Source: Streptomyces sp. M41(2017)
GTDB taxonomy: Bacteria; Actinomycetota; Actinomycetes; Streptomycetales; Streptomycetaceae
Assembly (NCBI RefSeq): GCF_002078175.1
Contig: NZ_MWFK01000001.1
Span: 4,402,001 to 4,466,000, forward strand
DNA: 64,000 nucleotides
Direction: 5' to 3'
The translations under genes were made by a program, and so were the position numbers. Under the pieces are notes generated by a model. It saw only the letters and a program-made list of their open reading frames with translations, made no database searches and was not told where the DNA came from. This document shows positions 61,791-64,000 of the stretch, piece by piece; the stretch's first letter is position 1, and the number at the start of each line of letters is the position of its first letter.

Positions 61791-62921
61791 GTGACGGCGC
61801 AGAACCCGCCCGTTTTGGCCACCTTCACCGGAGACGCGAACCCCTACGGAGGCGGCGACCCGTACGCGGACTACCGCACCGCCGACTTCCCGTTCACCCA
61901 GTACGCCAACCTCGCCGACCGGCAGCTCGGCGCCGGGGTGGTGGCCGCCAACGACGAGTTCTTCGCCCAGCGCGAGAACCTGCTCGTGCCCGGCGCCGCC
62001 GAGTTCGACCCCGAGCACTTCGGGCACAAGGGCAAGATCATGGACGGCTGGGAGACCCGGCGCCGCCGCGGCGTCTCGGCCGGGCACCCGTGGCCGACCG
62101 CCGAGGACCACGACTGGGCCCTGGTCCGCCTCGGCGCCCCCGGCGTGATCCGCGGCATCGTGGTCGACACGGCCCACTTCCGCGGCAACTACCCGCAGGC
62201 GGTGTCCGTCGAGGGCACCTCGCTGCCGGGTTCGCCGTCCCCCGAGGAACTCCTCGCGGACGACGTGAAGTGGACGACCCTCGTACCCCGAACGGCGGTC
62301 GGCGGCCACGCGGCCAACGGGTTCTCCGTCCTGGCCGAACAGCGCTTCACCCACCTGCGCGTCAACCAGCACCCCGACGGCGGCATCGCCCGGCTGCGCG
62401 TGTACGGCGAGGTCGTGCCCGACCCGCGCTGGCTGTCCGTCCTCGGCGCCTTCGACGTCGTCGCCCTGGGGAACGGCGGCCAGGTCGAGGACGCCTCCGA
62501 CCGCTTCTACTCCCCGGCCACGAACACCATCCAGCCGGGCCGCTCCCGCAAGATGGACGACGGCTGGGAGACCCGCCGTCGCCGTGACGACGGCAACGAC
62601 TGGATCCGCTACCAGCTCGTCGCCCAGTCCGAGATCCGCGCGATCGAGATCGACACGGCGTACCTGAAGGGCAACAGCGCCGGATGGGCGTCGGTGTCGG
62701 TCCGCGACGGCGACGAGGGGGAGTGGACCGAGGTCCTGCCCCGCACCCGCCTCCAGCCCGACACCAACCACCGCTTCACCCTCGACGCACCGGTCGTCGG
62801 CACCCACGCGCGCGTGGACATCTTCCCGGACGGCGGCATCTCCCGCCTGCGCCTCTTCGGCTCCCTGACGGAGGACGGCGCCTCCCGGCTGGCCGCCCGC
62901 CACCAGGAACTGGGCGGCTGA
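61791..62921 (+). CDS. alc: Allantoicase
   Basis: A 376-residue enzyme that splits allantoate into ureidoglycolate and urea. It is built of two homologous jelly-roll repeats, each with a KIMDGWETRRRR or KMDDGWETRRRR motif and a later HPDGGIARLRVYGE or FPDGGISRLRLFG motif. GTG 61791 lies 12 bases after AAAGGCAG, 154 bases downstream of allB in a C-rich spacer. No ureidoglycolate lyase gene follows. A strong terminator is at 63010-63045. Confidence 0.97.
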   Translation: MTAQNPPVLATFTGDANPYGGGDPYADYRTADFPFTQYANLADRQLGAGVVAANDEFFAQRENLLVPGAAEFDPEHFGHKGKIMDGWETRRRRGVSAGHPWPTAEDHDWALVRLGAPGVIRGIVVDTAHFRGNYPQAVSVEGTSLPGSPSPEELLADDVKWTTLVPRTAVGGHAANGFSVLAEQRFTHLRVNQHPDGGIARLRVYGEVVPDPRWLSVLGAFDVVALGNGGQVEDASDRFYSPATNTIQPGRSRKMDDGWETRRRRDDGNDWIRYQLVAQSEIRAIEIDTAYLKGNSAGWASVSVRDGDEGEWTEVLPRTRLQPDTNHRFTLDAPVVGTHARVDIFPDGGISRLRLFGSLTEDGASRLAARHQELGG

Positions 62922-63009
62922 CCCCTCCGGCCCACCCGCCCGCGGTACGCGTCACCGCCCCGCCCGACCGCCGTACCGCGTCACCGCCCACCCGGCCGAT
63001 GGCCGCGCA

Positions 63010-63045
63010 CCTGGGGGCCGCATCGGAATCGATGCGGCCCCCAGG
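63010..63045. terminator. Terminator after allantoicase
   Basis: A 16-bp perfect stem (63010-63025 with 63030-63045) and a 4-base GAAT loop, between the convergent alc and SDR genes. Confidence 0.85.
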
Positions 63046-63199
63046 CCGGGACGGCGCCCGGTGCGCCCGGACGGACTCCGCCTTCGGGTGACCCAGGGGG
63101 TGCTCCCGTGCCTCGGGGTGCACTCTCCGGTCACTTCACCGGACGGCCGACCTCAGGCGTGAGCGTGGCCCGCCCCTGAGAGGCCCACGTCCGGTCGTG

Positions 63200-63931
63200 T
63201 CACGCCGCGTGGCCGCCGTCCACGGCGAACTCCGCGCCGGTGACGAAGGCGGCCCCGCTCCCGGCCAGGTACGCGACCATCGACGCCACCTCGTCGGCGG
63301 CGGCGAAGCGGCCCACGGCGGTCAGGGCGACCTGGCCGGACGCGAACGGGCCGTCCGCCGGGTTCATGTCGGTGTCGGTCGGGCCGGGGTGGACGATGTT
63401 GGCGGTCACTCCGCGCCCTCCCAGTTCCCGCGCGAGGGCCTTGGTCAGACCGATCAGCGCGGACTTGCTCGTCGCGTAGAGGGTGCCGCCGGGACCGGGG
63501 ACCCGCTGGGTCATGCAGCTGCCGATCGTGATGATCCGGCCGCCCGCCCCGAGGTGCGGCGCGGCCGCCTGCGAGGTCAGGAAGACCCCCCGGACATTGA
63601 CGGCGAGCACGTGGTCGACGTCCGCCAGGGACAGCGACTCCAGGGGGCCCAGCACGCCCGCACCCGCGTTGTTGACGAGCACGTCGAGCCGCCCGAACTC
63701 CTCGACGACCCGGTCCACGACCGCGCCGGCCCGGACCGCGTCGGAGGAGTCCGCGCACAGCGCGAGCCCCCGGACACCGAGCGCCTCGACGGCCCGTACG
63801 ACCTCCGCCGCCGCCTCCTTGCCGCGCACATAGGTGACGGCCACGTCCGCACCCTCACGGGCGAGGCGCAGCGCGGTCGCGGCCCCGATGCCCCGGGCGC
63901 CCCCGGTCACGAGGGCCACCTTTCCCTGCAT
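63200..63931 (-). CDS. Short-chain dehydrogenase/reductase
   Basis: A 243-residue classical SDR. The TGGARGIG dinucleotide motif follows MQGKVALV, NNAG is intact, the catalytic Ser is in GSCMTQ, and YATSK provides Tyr and Lys. The C-terminus GAEFAVDGGHAA is typical. ARGKE-like basic residues after strand 2 suggest NADPH. The start is ambiguous: ATG 63931 gives the canonical N-terminus, while ATG 63985 would add an Asp/Gly/Arg repeat encoded by tandem 9-mers. Substrate unknown. Confidence 0.88.
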   Translation of the reverse strand: MQGKVALVTGGARGIGAATALRLAREGADVAVTYVRGKEAAAEVVRAVEALGVRGLALCADSSDAVRAGAVVDRVVEEFGRLDVLVNNAGAGVLGPLESLSLADVDHVLAVNVRGVFLTSQAAAPHLGAGGRIITIGSCMTQRVPGPGGTLYATSKSALIGLTKALARELGGRGVTANIVHPGPTDTDMNPADGPFASGQVALTAVGRFAAADEVASMVAYLAGSGAAFVTGAEFAVDGGHAA

Positions 63932-63940
63932 TCCCCTACC

Positions 63941-63994
63941 GCCGTCCCTGCCGTCCCTGCCGTCCCTGCTGTCCACGCCGTCCATGCCGTCCGT
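63941..63994. repeat. Six 9-bp repeats upstream of the SDR start
   Basis: Units of GCCGTCCCT (three exact, three diverged) on the plus strand, reading as GGACGGC-type units on the minus strand. If translated they give a low-complexity Asp-Gly-Arg extension, and if not they form the 5' leader. Confidence 0.75.
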
Positions 63995-64000
63995 TCCCGT

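Overview
The window is a high-GC (roughly 70%+ G+C) actinobacterial chromosome segment, most likely Streptomyces. Signs are the very strong third-position G/C bias, the use of GTG starts, rare in-frame TTA codons, long perfect-stem terminators without U-tracts, leaderless promoters, large LuxR-type regulators, many secreted hydrolases with Ala-rich signal peptides, and a DasR-like site in front of a chitinase. No rRNA, tRNA, insertion sequence, integrase or CRISPR array is visible. The segment looks like ordinary chromosome-arm content rather than a mobile island.

Region by region. 1-5.5 kb: the 3' part of a ClpC/ClpL-type AAA+ chaperone, a small hydrophilic protein, a GreA/GreB-like factor, a 25-residue bL37-like ribosomal protein and a YdeP/FdhF molybdopterin oxidoreductase. 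5.5-10 kb: a cell-wall group with a four-repeat peptidoglycan-binding CHAP protein, a secreted peptidoglycan-binding protein, and two overlapping XRE regulators, each anchored by one membrane helix with an extracellular sensor-like domain. 10-17.9 kb: CorA, an AlkZ-like glycosylase, a secreted trypsin, a 950-residue LuxR/AAA regulator and a GAF-LuxR regulator. 18-22.6 kb: two translationally coupled acyl-CoA ligases and a zinc-ribbon/Mrr-like protein.

22.7-36.2 kb and 52-63 kb form one physiological unit for purine and ureide breakdown. An operon encodes OHCU decarboxylase, HIU hydrolase, uricase, 8-oxoguanine deaminase and an NCS2 permease, taking 8-oxoguanine or urate to allantoin. allB and alc take allantoin to ureidoglycolate. 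gcl, hyi, glxR and malate synthase consume glyoxylate, and a catalase lies beside them for the peroxide made by uricase. An IclR-family regulator (AllR-like) sits next to allB. Ten copies of a TTCCG-N5-CGGAA-like palindrome, three pairs of them 21 bp apart, and four copies of a second palindrome (TCAACA-N3-TGTTGA) mark the promoters of these dispersed genes, so the regulon can be read directly from the DNA.

36.3-52.2 kb separates the two ureide blocks. It holds a GH46 chitosanase with a CsnR-like operator, a DHA2 exporter with a divergent HxlR regulator, a thioesterase, an aminotransferase with a second divergent HxlR regulator and two palindromes, a vWA/secreted protein pair, a divergent pair of NIS (IucA/IucC) siderophore synthetases without other pathway genes, an internally deleted nucleotidyltransferase relic, a GH18 chitinase, a HipA-like kinase and a SelW/Rdx-like protein. 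54-59 kb adds a MobA-like nucleotidyltransferase, a TTA-containing small protein, a two-component system and a divergent ABC exporter. The right edge is an SDR oxidoreductase.
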